A stretch of 64,000 nt of DNA from Chrysophaeum taylorii (taxonomy: Eukaryota > Sar > Pelagophyceae > Pelagomonadales > Pelagomonadaceae), in NCBI GenBank assembly GCA_029834535.1, contig JAQMWT010000316.1:124001-188000 (forward strand). The letters are read 5' to 3'. Both the position numbers and the translations under genes were made by a program. The notes below the pieces were generated by a model. It was not told the DNA's origin, searched no databases, and saw only the letters and a list, made by a program, of their open reading frames with translations. This document shows, one piece after another, positions 42,085 through 51,960 of this stretch. The number at the start of each line of letters is the position of its first letter. Position 1 is the first letter of the stretch.

Positions 42085-42870
42085 ATGCGTGACGTGGGGA
42101 TGACGTGGGATACGCTCGCGCTCGTCTTCACGGCCTTGGGGGGGGTCTTCGCCTACAGCTACCAGCAAGTCCAGCAAACCCTCGCCGAACGCCGCGCCCT
42201 CGACCTCGAGCGTTGTGGCAAGCAATTGGAGGAGTTCTACGGACCCCTCGTCTCGCTCCTGACGTCGCAGTGGCGCATATTCAAGCTCTTTGCCGAGACC
42301 GAGACGAAATTCGAGTATCCTTCGCAGATGCGGGAAATCATCCGGACCGTCCACGAGACGCCCCGCGTCCGCGACGAGTACAAACGCTGGATGCGCACGG
42401 CGCTTTTGCCCCTCCATCGGAGCGCCGCCCACCTCGTCGACACCAAGGCTCACCTCTTCGAGACCGCCCGAGGAATGACCACGGAGTTCCAGGAATACGT
42501 GGCCATGGTTCGCTCCTACGACGTCATCTTGAGCAAGTGGGACGACGGCATCGACGACACCCTCTTCAGTCCGATTCGTTACCCCGAGGCCATGCTCTCG
42601 CACTGCACCGAGACCTTCCACCTTCTCCGTCGCCGCCAGGCCGACTTGCTCTGCCAGCCCGTCGACCCTCTCCACATCTTCATCCACCGTCGACTCGGCG
42701 ACGACAGCCTCTGGTTATCGTGTTTTGGCGGCCGCCACCCCAGCGTAGTAGTCAATCCGACGTCGTCGTCGTCGTCGTCGAAGGCCGCCACCACCACTAA
42801 AGCCTCGCTATACAACGTCAAGCCCGCGCCCGAGCACCTAAAATCTCACGATGATGTTGACGACAATTAA
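42085..42870 (+). CDS. Single-pass membrane protein, unrecognised
   Basis: This 261-residue protein has one hydrophobic segment near the N-terminus (about 8-24, LALVFTALGGVFAYS), followed by a helical cytosolic or luminal domain starting QQTLAERRALDLERCGKQLEEFYGPLVSLL. The phrase EEFYGPLVSLL recalls bacterial and eukaryotic proteins of unknown function with an N-terminal anchor and helical C-terminus. The C-terminal 40 residues are Ser/Lys-rich and low complexity. It starts divergently from the JmjC gene. Confidence 0.6.
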   Translation: MRDVGMTWDTLALVFTALGGVFAYSYQQVQQTLAERRALDLERCGKQLEEFYGPLVSLLTSQWRIFKLFAETETKFEYPSQMREIIRTVHETPRVRDEYKRWMRTALLPLHRSAAHLVDTKAHLFETARGMTTEFQEYVAMVRSYDVILSKWDDGIDDTLFSPIRYPEAMLSHCTETFHLLRRRQADLLCQPVDPLHIFIHRRLGDDSLWLSCFGGRHPSVVVNPTSSSSSSKAATTTKASLYNVKPAPEHLKSHDDVDDN

Positions 42871-43109
42871 TGAGCAGCCCTCCGGTGCCGAATGAGCCGC
42901 AGTACGCGTGTGTGGGGTACTTGATATACGCCGGGACTTTTTTTCGGAGGCGTTCGATCGTCTGCTCGATCTTTAGAATCGGCGAATTTCATTTCATCTC
43001 ATTTCAATTCATTTCAATTCAATTCAATGCAATCAATCCCGAAAAATATAAGAAAGGAGGCATATTCTCGACAAGAAGCCCCGACTGGGGAGGTCGTCAC
43101 CGCGATCGT

Positions 43110-43655
43110 CTAGGGTTTGTACGAGATGTTGTAGCCGCCCCCCTCGGTCTGCTCCATGGCAAAGCTGTCGAGACTCATCCCAAAGTGCCCCAGGACCGAG
43201 TTTCCCAGGTCCTTCAACTTGCCCAGGGCCTCGTCGCGGAGTTGTTGGTCGCGGGTCTCGCGACGTTTCTCGAGGTCGAGAATGTGGCGTCGTCTAGGCG
43301 GCGAAGGCGCGAGTTCGTCGGCTTTCTTCAAGTCAGCGATGGCCTCCTCGAGCTTCTCGTCTGCCTCGTAGGCGTGCGCGCGCCGTACCAGCGCCTTGAC
43401 GTAGGCGGGATCGAGTTCGAGCGCCGCCGTACAGTCAGCGACGACGTTTTCGCGCTTCTCGAGCTTGCCATAAGAGGCCGCGCGATTAGCGAACAACGCG
43501 GCGCGCAGCTCTGAACTCTCGGCGACTTCGAGCGCCGCCGTGTAGGCCGTGGCGGCCTCTTCGTACGCGCCGCTCCGGAAGTAGGCGTTGCCCTCCTCTT
43601 TGCCGTCGCGGGCATGGGCATCGGGGTCGTGAGCGTCGACGAACTCCTCGGCCAT
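43110..43655 (-). CDS. TTC1: TTC1-like tetratricopeptide co-chaperone adaptor
   Basis: This 181-residue protein has three TPR motifs at about 18-120 (ARDGKEEGNAYFRSGAYEEAATAYTAAL; AALFANRAASYGKLEKRENVVADCTAAL; AYVKALVRRAHAYEADEKLEEAIADLKKA). The C-terminal segment GKLKDLGNSVLGHFGMSLDSF followed by GGGYNISY is the distinguishing tail of TTC1, an HSP90/HSP70-binding TPR protein that interacts with other partners including G-protein and Ras complexes in animals. Length is shorter than human TTC1 (about 290) because the acidic N-terminal extension is absent. Upstream in-frame codons are antisense to the LACTB2-like gene, so ATG 43655 is used. The divergent gene starts 18-93 bp away. Confidence 0.85.
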   Translation of the reverse strand: MAEEFVDAHDPDAHARDGKEEGNAYFRSGAYEEAATAYTAALEVAESSELRAALFANRAASYGKLEKRENVVADCTAALELDPAYVKALVRRAHAYEADEKLEEAIADLKKADELAPSPPRRRHILDLEKRRETRDQQLRDEALGKLKDLGNSVLGHFGMSLDSFAMEQTEGGGYNISYKP

Positions 43656-43748
43656 GATCCTAACCTTCGATGGATGGATGCGAGCTTTTTGTCGCGGCGA
43701 CTTCTCCACGAGCCGTGGTCGGTTGTCGTCCGAAGATGTGGGGACCTG

Positions 43749-44636
43749 ATGGCGTTGGTGTTCCGCGTGTGGGGGTCTCTGTCGTCGTCGTCGCGTGGGC
43801 TGCCGCCGCCGGGGCTGCCTGCGCTCGCCGAGGTCGAAGCGCACAGCCCGAGCGTGATTCGGCTGCTCGCGCACAACCCCGGGCGGTTCGAGCTGCACGG
43901 AACGAACTGCTACGTCGTCGGGCAGTCGCGGGTCCGGTGTCTGATCGACGCCGGCGAAGGGAAACCAGAGTTCGAGAAGGCGCTCGTCTCGAAGCTCGAA
44001 GAGATCGGGGCGACTTTGGGCGCGGTTCTCGTGACGCATCGGCACCGCGACCACGTTGGTGGCGCCGCGCGACTCAAAACACTGTTTCCGGGCCTCGTCG
44101 TGCGACAATATCCCAAAAATCTGAAGGATGGCGAGCGTATTGTGGTCGACGACGCGACGACGCTTAGGGTCTTGTACGCTCCTGGCCACTGCGACGACCA
44201 CTGTTGCTTCGTGTTGGAAGAGGAGAAGGCCATTTTTTCGGGGGACAATGTCTTGGGATTTGGGACCACGTGGTTCGAGCACCTTCCGACCTACATGGCG
44301 TCGCTCCAGAAAATGCTCGACGCGGCGCGCGATGACGACCTCGAAGCGATCTATCCCGGGCACGGCCCGCCCGGCGACAACGCCGTCGACCTCATCGCGC
44401 GCACCGCGAGCCACCGCCGAGACCGCGAGACCCAGATCGTCATGCACCTCCACCGCGGCCCCCTCACATCGCTCCAGCTCGTGAACCTTATGTATTCGCC
44501 CGAGCTTCCCCGGCTTATCCTGAATGCCGCGCAGTCCGTCGTTTTATCGCACCTCGGCAAGCTCCGCCTCGACAACCGAGTCGCGAGGCTCGGGCTCGAC
44601 CTGTGGGCGTTGTGCGATTCGACAAAAAATGATTGA
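43749..44636 (+). CDS. LACTB2: LACTB2-like metallo-beta-lactamase-fold hydrolase
   Basis: From ATG 43749 the protein is 295 residues. An in-frame ATG at 43674 would add a 25-residue leader with Arg residues that could be mitochondrial. The metal-site motif THRHRDH is at about 96-102, APGHCDDH supplies the next histidine, FSGDNVLG the bridging Asp and YPGHGP the last His. GTNCYVVG near the start and DLIARTASHRRDRETQI after the core match LACTB2, a mitochondrial endoribonuclease-like hydrolase. Family length is about 288. It diverges from TTC1. Confidence 0.88.
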   Translation: MALVFRVWGSLSSSSRGLPPPGLPALAEVEAHSPSVIRLLAHNPGRFELHGTNCYVVGQSRVRCLIDAGEGKPEFEKALVSKLEEIGATLGAVLVTHRHRDHVGGAARLKTLFPGLVVRQYPKNLKDGERIVVDDATTLRVLYAPGHCDDHCCFVLEEEKAIFSGDNVLGFGTTWFEHLPTYMASLQKMLDAARDDDLEAIYPGHGPPGDNAVDLIARTASHRRDRETQIVMHLHRGPLTSLQLVNLMYSPELPRLILNAAQSVVLSHLGKLRLDNRVARLGLDLWALCDSTKND

Positions 44637-44725
44637 TTAACCGACCGACGTCCCCCCAGTCTCCTAGGAGGATCATCATCATCGTCCATCAGCCATCGTC
44701 GTTAATCATTCATCACTCATCATCA

Positions 44726-47281
44726 TCATCGAAAGGAGGGGAGTTGGGTCCAGTCCCCGGCTTGCTTGGGGGGCGTGTTCTCGTCGTCGTCGTCGTCGCC
44801 ATTCTCATCCCGGCCCTGGTGGTGGTGGTGGCGGCGGCGGCGGCCCGTGGTGCGGAAGAAGAGAGGGGGGTCCTTCGCCTCGTCTTCAGAATAAAGGGGC
44901 CTCGCGGGCTGGAGGCGGCGCTTGAGGGAGTGGAGGGACTGGTGCTGTCTCGAGAGGTCGGGATCGTCGTGGAGCTCGTGGGGCGGGGCGATCGAGTTGT
45001 CCGATGCCTCGAGGGTCGCATCGACGCGCGCGTTGGGGGGCGGCGGGGGCGCGACGAGGTCGACCTCTTCCTCGGTGAGGTCGAGCGGGGTCGAGGGGCA
45101 GCGCGCGAGGCGTCGCTCGTGGCGCCGCGCCTCCTCGAGGACATCCTCCGATGGCTCGAAGGAAGCTTCCTTGTTGAGGAGCGAGACGAGGCGCTCTCTG
45201 AGGCTGGGTTCCTCCGGAGCCGAGCAGAGATGCGCGCGTTGCTGGAGGACGGCGACGCGCGCGCGGGCGGCGATCATCTCGCGTTTATTCGCGGCCGCGG
45301 CGGCCGCCTCCGGTTCCTCCGTGTCTGGCAGGACGTAGGCGATGTCGGGGCCCCGCCCGAGAATAGCGCCCTCGGCGGCGGCCCGAGCGTCCGCCGAGAA
45401 GCTGTCCCCGGGGATGAAGCCTTTGTTTCGGCGCGAAAACTCGGCCGCGGCGGACACGAGAGCGTCGAGCTCCGAACGGCGCAAGACGAGGCGGCGCGGC
45501 CGGGGGCAAGAGGGGCGCCAGGCAGCGAGGACGCGGTCTTCGAGCGCTAGAACCCACTCGAGGGGGCTCGCGGCGGCCTCCCGGATCTCCTCAACGACAT
45601 TGGCATTGTCGTCGGGGTACCAGTCGTCGCCAAAGCCGCGGCGAAGACGGTCGAGGCGCGCGGCGAGGGGCGCCAAGCGAGGTGCCGCGCGGCGCAGACG
45701 GTCGATCGCGGGGTTAGCGGCGGGCTCGTTGTGCCTCGCCCTACCCAGCGCCGCCGGCGGGCGCTCGGTCTCGAGATCACCGTCTCGCCACCGAATCGCC
45801 GCCACCAGGATCGCCTCGACCAAAAAGGTGCGCGCCATCGCGCCGAGCGCGCGGCAGGTCTCGGCGAGGGTCTGGGGCACGGGGGCGCGCAGGGCCGCCT
45901 CTCCGAGCGTACTCTCGCGAGCCGCCGCGTCCTCCGAGATCTCGGCCGCGACGGCGACGATCTCTTCTAAGCGCGCGACCTCGACCAGCACGTCGACGAG
46001 ATAGTTCCGCGACCAGGGCGGCGCGAGGGGACCCTCCGCGTCGTCGTCTTCGCGGGTCGGAGAGCAGCGCGCCGCGACGGCCGAAACGAAGGCGCCGAGC
46101 GTCGCTGGCGGCCGCGAGTACCGCGACGCGAGACCCCTCACGAAAGCCGCGACAAACCGGCGACGGCGCGGCTGTTCGAGCCGCGCGCCCGCCGCGGCCG
46201 CGAGCGCCGGCCGGTCGGCGAGCTCCCAGGCGACGAGGGCGGCGTCGGCGCTCGGCGTTTCGTCGTCGTCGTGCTCGACGACATTCGCGTTCAGCAGGCG
46301 CCGCAGAATTTCGTGCGCCTCGCGACTCATTTCCTCGCACTCAAGCTGCGGGATTTCCTCCTCCTCGGGACTACTCTCGAGGCGCAAGTACCTCGCCACG
46401 CGTCGGCGCGCGATTCTATCGCCGCCGAGAGCGACGCGCCTGGCCGCGGCCGCAATCGCCGCCTCCAAGACCGCAGTCGGCGACCGACCCACCGCGGGCA
46501 GCTCTGGCATCGTCGCGTCGTCCTCCCCCACCTCCAACTCGGCGACTCTGACGCTCGACGCCGTCTCCAGAAGCGACGCGACGCGTCGAGCGCCGAGATT
46601 CAGCGCGTCGACGCCGTCGACCGAAACCACGAGCCGACCGCCCAGCAAGACCCAGCCGTTGGCGTCGACGAGCCGGAGGGGCTCGACGCGGGGAACCGGG
46701 GTCTCGCGGACCTCGGAACGCGCCACGACCCGCGCCCCGAGCGCGTCCGCGAACTCCTCCGTCGCCTCGGTCGCCTCGGGCCACTCGAAAACCTCATTTT
46801 TAAGTCGCAGCGCGAGGAACCATCGCCACAACGTCTTGAGGTCGTCGGGAGGCCAAACCCGCACCTCGAGGTCCCCGACGACGAGCGTCGGCTCCGCCGC
46901 GAAAGCCTCGAGACCTACTTCGCCCGAAGCGCGCGCCAACGGCCGCCGCGCCATCTCGTGACCGTACGCCGCGAGACCGCCACTCTCGCGCCGGCACCAC
47001 AGCTTCGTCCACCGCCGCGGCACGTCTTCGACCGTGCTGCTCCGCACGAGCAGCCACCCGGCCTCCAGGTGCGCGCTCGGCCACCCCGTCGGCTTCTCCC
47101 ACACGCTCTCCCCCGTCGCCACGTTGAAGTAGTACGCCACGCCGCTTCCGACGTCGACCCGCTCCTCCCACACATCCTCCTCCCCGGGCCGCTCCCACAC
47201 CGTCTCCCCCGTGGCGCGATTCGAAAAGTACGGCACCCCGCTCTGCTCGTCGAAATGCTCCTCCCACACGTCGCGGGCCAT
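44726..47281 (-). CDS. Large protein with two WW domains and a PH-like domain
   Basis: This 851-residue protein starts with two tandem WW domains (about 4-32, DVWEEHFDEQSGVPYFSNRATG..VWERP; about 36-64, DVWEERVDVGSGVAYYFNVATG..VWEKP), which bind proline-rich ligands. It continues with a PH-like module (about 71-170, EAGWLLVRSS..RRWTKLWCRRESGG..WFLALRLK). The remaining 650 residues are helical, Ala/Arg/Glu-rich, and end in His, Asp and Asn tracts. The architecture resembles Rho/Arf GAP scaffolds with WW and PH domains, but no GAP motif is recognisable here. The start is ATG 47281; the upstream extension begins only at TTG. It converges on the LACTB2-like gene. Confidence 0.75.
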   Translation of the reverse strand: MARDVWEEHFDEQSGVPYFSNRATGETVWERPGEEDVWEERVDVGSGVAYYFNVATGESVWEKPTGWPSAHLEAGWLLVRSSTVEDVPRRWTKLWCRRESGGLAAYGHEMARRPLARASGEVGLEAFAAEPTLVVGDLEVRVWPPDDLKTLWRWFLALRLKNEVFEWPEATEATEEFADALGARVVARSEVRETPVPRVEPLRLVDANGWVLLGGRLVVSVDGVDALNLGARRVASLLETASSVRVAELEVGEDDATMPELPAVGRSPTAVLEAAIAAAARRVALGGDRIARRRVARYLRLESSPEEEEIPQLECEEMSREAHEILRRLLNANVVEHDDDETPSADAALVAWELADRPALAAAAGARLEQPRRRRFVAAFVRGLASRYSRPPATLGAFVSAVAARCSPTREDDDAEGPLAPPWSRNYLVDVLVEVARLEEIVAVAAEISEDAAARESTLGEAALRAPVPQTLAETCRALGAMARTFLVEAILVAAIRWRDGDLETERPPAALGRARHNEPAANPAIDRLRRAAPRLAPLAARLDRLRRGFGDDWYPDDNANVVEEIREAAASPLEWVLALEDRVLAAWRPSCPRPRRLVLRRSELDALVSAAAEFSRRNKGFIPGDSFSADARAAAEGAILGRGPDIAYVLPDTEEPEAAAAAANKREMIAARARVAVLQQRAHLCSAPEEPSLRERLVSLLNKEASFEPSEDVLEEARRHERRLARCPSTPLDLTEEEVDLVAPPPPPNARVDATLEASDNSIAPPHELHDDPDLSRQHQSLHSLKRRLQPARPLYSEDEAKDPPLFFRTTGRRRRHHHHQGRDENGDDDDDENTPPKQAGDWTQLPSFR

Positions 47282-47617
47282 GTTTATGATCTTCTCTTGT
47301 TTTTTTTTCAGCGTTGGCAATTAATTCACTGGCCTCACTTCACTTCACTTCACTTCGCTTCACTTCACCAAAAATTTTCGTCCTTTGAAGTCCAATGTTC
47401 ACTTCACGTTCATTGACCCCGTCTGATAACCGAAGCCGCGAGCCGCGTGATACTTGGAGGTGGAGGGTAATGTTGATGATGAGGAGGAATTTAAACGCGG
47501 TGTTAACAGAAGGAGGAACTTCACAAGAACGAGCCGAATGCGACGTCGATGTTGTGACGTGGAAAACACGCCCGGCACCAAAAGTGGACGATTAACAACC
47601 AGGTTTTTCCAACAAGT

Positions 47618-49700
47618 GTGTGTGGGACTGCGTGCGTCGACCGAAGAAAAATCTTCCTGACCGCGTTGACCAGTGGGAAGGCGACGACGACGCATGTGTG
47701 TATCCGGTGCTGGGAGCGCCTGAAGGTGACGAGAGACTTCAAGAAATGGGCACATGGCAGACGACCAAGCCCTCTTGGGGCCCACTTCAAGGCTCCGCAT
47801 CCGGAGGACGACCTGGGACGTCGACAGCTCACCAAGAAACAGAAGACAGACCAAGAAAAGGAGGGCGTTATGACGGCCGTGGGCGTTCTGGCAGCCTCGA
47901 AGGGTAAATCGGATATTACGAGATACTTCATGGCCGTGCCCAGCCATTCAAAGCACTCTTCCCTGATGATGGCGTTCTCGGCTCGGCACTACGTGTATAC
48001 GTCGCAGCGGATTTTTTCCAAGCGCACCTTTGACTGACGACGAAGATCATCGCAACCTAATTGAGGCGTAGTATTACAGCGTCGGTGGCGGCGGGAAAGG
48101 CAAGCGCCCTCGTTCATGACTCGAAAGGCGCTGTTTGAATGGGTGGACGCTGAATATTGTTGCTTTGTTTGTTCGAATCTTGAAGCACGTCGTTACGGAG
48201 TGTTATTTATGAAGCGGCTTTCGGCAATCCATTCGCCCAGGTGTGTGCTGCATGGACGGCGGGACATTCAAGGATAAGTTCAAGCGACAGGCCATTGGCC
48301 CATCCTTCACTCTGGCCCGATTGGAGTGGCGTTGAGACGGTGTGCGGGGGCCTCGTTCCAGCTGACGACGGAACCGATTCCGGCACGGCTTCCCTCCTCC
48401 GTTCTGTGGTCGCGGAGCGTGCGAGAATCGATATCGATTTGGCGGCCGCAACCATTGTTCAAGACCGGGCTCCCAAATTGGCGTCGCCGAAGAATTTTTT
48501 GTTGAGGTCGACGCGTCTGACATGCATGATATCTCAAAAATCTCGGCAGCGGCATGTGGCGACTCGACGCGATCCAGAGGCAAGCTGGTGATCAATCCAT
48601 TCCCAGCTGGCCAGGAGCTGCTGAACAGTGCCCACGATGGAGCCAAGTTCTTTTCTTACGGCACACCTTTGAAGGATCTGCATGCGCTTTTGCCATTACA
48701 GCCAGGGAAATAAATCGCCGAAGCTCAAGCTCGACCTCAATAAGACGAGGTTCCGGGCGCGATACCAACTTATTCGTTCCTTGCTGCGTATGCACCACGT
48801 GCTCAAACTGTACGCGGCTACCAACATTGGACTCCCCTGGACATTCAGTGAGGAGCAATGGGTGGCGTTGGCTGAATTCGAGGCGATTTTTGCTATAGCG
48901 GATGCGGCCGTTGTTTTCGTGCAACATGAACACTTATACCTGGGGGCGTGCGCCGCATTGATCAAGCACAATATGATCGAGTCTCTGCGAGCTAGGGACG
49001 CTAGAAGTCATTGATCTCCCGAACATAACTGCGAAATCCATGCCACGTAAGACTGTCTCGATGCTGACGAACTCAGCGAGACCGGCAAAAATCTGTCTTG
49101 AGCGGGCTATTCTCGAATGTGAGCGTCGGTTTTGCGGGAATAATGAAAACTACGTGCGTCACTTCGACTACGAATTCAACGATCGCGAGCTGATTGCCTT
49201 CCTTCTTGACTTTCGGACTATCAACTGCCGGCGCCTGTCGTCCAATCAGAGAGCTCAGGCCAGGAAGTTGCTTGCTCAAGGAAGAATATGTAATTTACGC
49301 ACGGACTGCATTCCACCACCACGAAAAGGCAGAGACTTCTACCTCCGAGTCTGCGTCGCCCTCCGAGCCTGCGCCTGCCTGCAGTCTCTTGGCGGCGCTC
49401 TACGCTTGAGACGACGACATTAGTTTCGGCGTGCCTACTTTTGCTATTATGCCTGAGAACCAGATGCCGGATTTCGATGTGGAGTTTGAACAGGTCTTCA
49501 TTCAATGGATCAGGCTGTCGAGATCGCTCAACTGGAAAGAGCATTATCCTGAGCTTGAGGAAAGAATGGTGAAGTCGGCTTCACAGATCTGGCTGTGCTC
49601 GAGTTGGAAGGCTGTATCGACAGCTCACCAAGGAGCAGTATGGGTTCCTTCCCTTCCTTCCGGACATGGCGAGTGCCTCCTCTAAGGATTTTTTCAATTG
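47618..49700 (+). pseudogene. Broken hAT-like transposase with BED finger
   Basis: Fragments in several frames follow the hAT order. At 47690-47810 there is a BED-type finger (HVCIRCWERL, then LGAHFKAPHPED, giving C-x2-C and H-x5-H). At about 48670-48990 there is a block WTFSEEQWVALAEFEAIF followed by a helical stretch. At about 49150-49260 there is a block ELIAFLLDFRTINCRRLSSNQRAQA (the LLDPRxK-like block), and at about 49440-49570 WKEHYPELEERMVK, the dimerisation-type helix. Stops and frame changes separate them, so no protein is made. Fragments are described as found; no joined protein is given. Confidence 0.6.
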
Positions 49701-50000
49701 GTACACATGCCGCGCAGTGCTACTGTGAGCGCTGCCTGAGCATTGGAAATCTTGTCCTGACTGAAGGAAACACGTTGTTGCTCATCTGCGCGGACGAGAC
49801 GGACAAAGCTGCTCTACTGCGCACGAACAAGAATTTCTTCATTGCGGCGGCGGCGGCGGCGGCGGCGTCCCGGATTAAGTGCAGGGACCTCGGACACGAG
49901 ACCGAGTTTTTCAAAAACGCCGAGAGCACCATGATTCCCCGAAGATTCTTCGGAGATGGAGGTTGATGAGGAAGAACCAGACGAGAAGATACCGAGGTCG

Positions 50001-50034
50001 GTCGGTCGGTCGGTCGGTCGGTCGGTCGGTCGTT
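50001..50034. repeat. (GGTC)n microsatellite
   Basis: About eight GGTC units inside the decayed hAT-like element. Confidence 0.9.
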
Positions 50035-50421
50035 CACATCGCCTAAAGTAAGAAACACTGAACCCCATCCACGGTAACTCCTCCTTCGCCCCAAAACGCG
50101 AAATAATCTAAGAGCACCAGACCTTTGCAATAATAGCGCGCGGAGGGCACGGAGAACTAACTGACGGGGCTCGGCAGGGACCGGCTTTGGCGTTAAAAAA
50201 AGGTGGCGTTCACTTCACAAAAGGTTCACTTTAACCACGTAGGGTGACGTGTTCACTTCAAATCACTTCACCTATATTGCACGTGGCTGCTGGTGGAGTG
50301 GTTCACTTGTTGTTCACTTGCTGAAGTGAATTCCCAACAACAACGACGCTGTTGTTGTTTTTTTTTTTTCCAAATTATTCACAGCAGCTTTTTGTTTTTT
50401 TTTACGGATCGATTTATTAAC

Positions 50422-51898
50422 TTACCAGAACATGATTGGCCTGCCCATCGCGTCGCGCTTGCGGTAGGCGATGGCGGAAAAGGTGGAGTAGAGGTCGAAG
50501 ATGGCTTCCTTGGCGTGGGTGAGGATGTAGAGATCGAGGATTTCTTCGTAGCGCGCGCGGTCAATGGTTCGCGGGACACGTCGGAGGAGGTGGTCTTCGA
50601 TGATCCCCCGGACAAACCTCGACCGGCGGCCGATGAAGACCCGGTGGTGGTGGTGGTGGTGGTGGCCGCCGGGGGCGTCGTCGAGGTCGTGGAGAAGGAG
50701 GGCGTCGAGGCTCGCGTCGTCCGAGGCGAGCCAGCAGACGCGAAGGCCTTGCGAAAAGTTGCGCCAGACGCGCCTGATATCGTCGTCGGTTGGAACGCAG
50801 TGATAACGGCACGCGTCGCACGACGCGCAAGACTGGTTGAAGAGATGAAAATTCTTCGCGTAGTGCGCCACCCAGGCAGGTTTCTGTCGATCGCCGCGAC
50901 GCACGTGGATCGCTGCGACCTCAGAATTGAAGGGCTCGAGGATCCGGCGCGCGAGTTGGACGACGTCGCCGTTGAACTTGACGCGACGCAAGACGTCGGC
51001 GAGGGCCGGATTCGTGGAGGGCGACTCGGGGTTGAAGGGGAGGGGGTGGTCGTCGGCGACTCCGCACGAAGGTCCCTCGCAATGCCGGTGCTTGTGGGGG
51101 TCGTGGAAGTGGGGCGAGGCGAAGGGGTGAATCAAAAAGTGGGATCGCGTCGCCGCGCCGACGACGATAGGTTTACACGGGAGGGTATTGACGTCGAGCC
51201 ACGCGAAAGTGCCGTTCCGGTCGCACGCGGCTTCCGCGGTCAAGGTCTCGCAAGCGAGGGTTTCGCACTCGTCCTGACAGATCTGGTGCCTCGCGAGGAG
51301 CTTTCTGACGTCGTCGCACGAGAGGCTGCTGTAGATCGGGACGTCTCGTAGGAGAAAAAGTTCGTCGAAGGTGGCGACCTCGGGCACGTCCGAAATGTCG
51401 AACAAGAGTCCCCAGGATCTGCGAAAAGAACGATATATCAGCGAAAGAGTCGTCGACTCACGTGCCGGCTCCCGGGAGGCGCCAGTGGTGCGCGAACGGC
51501 GCGATCAGCTGTCGTTTCGAGAAGGTTTTGCCCCGGTACGACCGCGCGGCGTCGGCGAGCCGGTAGATCGACGTCCCGGCGGCGTGGTCCCAGAACTGGT
51601 TCCCCAGCCCGTTGTAGTTGACTACAATACTCCTTGTTCACAACAACGACGACGACGACGACGAGAGAAAAGCGCTAATTGAAAACTCACTCTTCGACGT
51701 CAATTTGAACTCAAAGATTGACGAAACGTTGCCGCGCGTCGCGTTGTAGGACTGCTGCCGCCCCTGGACTACTAGAGGCCGCGCCCACCACGCGGCGCAC
51801 CTCAACCACAACAACGACGACGCGAGGAGTTTCTGCCACAGCGCGTCGTTCGAACAACCACCAGCAGCTGCAGCAAGTCTCCTTCTCCTCCTCTGCAT
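50422..51898 (-). CDS. GDP-fucose O-fucosyltransferase-like protein, 3 exons
   Basis: On the minus strand the model is exon 1 at 51898-51691, a 69-nt intron at 51690-51622 (GTGAGT..TAG), exon 2 at 51621-51462, a 43-nt intron at 51461-51419 (GTGAGT..CAG) and exon 3 at 51418-50422. Phases fit, giving 454 residues. An N-terminal hydrophobic segment (about 24-38) suggests a type II Golgi membrane protein. GT65/GT68-like features are NGLGNQ directly after the first junction (donor-binding side), AAIHVRRGD at mid-length (nucleotide-sugar site) and LDLYILTHAKEAIFDLYSTFSAIAYRK near the C-terminus. It probably transfers fucose or a similar sugar to secreted proteins. A His-rich tract lies in the C-terminal half. 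Confidence 0.82.
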
Positions 51899-51960
51899 CA
51901 CCTCCCCCTCGGTGGTTCAAGAAGGGGAAGTCGTCCGACCGGAATTAATTAATTATCGTG

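Larger units (their letters stand above)
47309..50351 (+). mobile_element. Decayed hAT-like DNA transposon, about 3.0 kb
   Basis: The left end (47309) begins CAGCGTTGGCAATTAATTCACT. The right end (50351), read inversely, begins CAGCGTCGTTGTTGTTGGGAATTCACTT, so both termini start CAGCG and share GTTGG/CAATT blocks in the hAT style. Subterminal TTCACTT motifs are dense at both ends (about 47325-47410 and 50198-50330), as expected of transposase-binding sites. Flanking 8-mers are T-rich and only partly alike, so the target duplication is not proven. The interior contains broken transposase frames, listed separately. It inserted 28 bp upstream of the WW-protein start codon and 71 bp from the stop of the O-fucosyltransferase-like gene. 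Confidence 0.6.
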
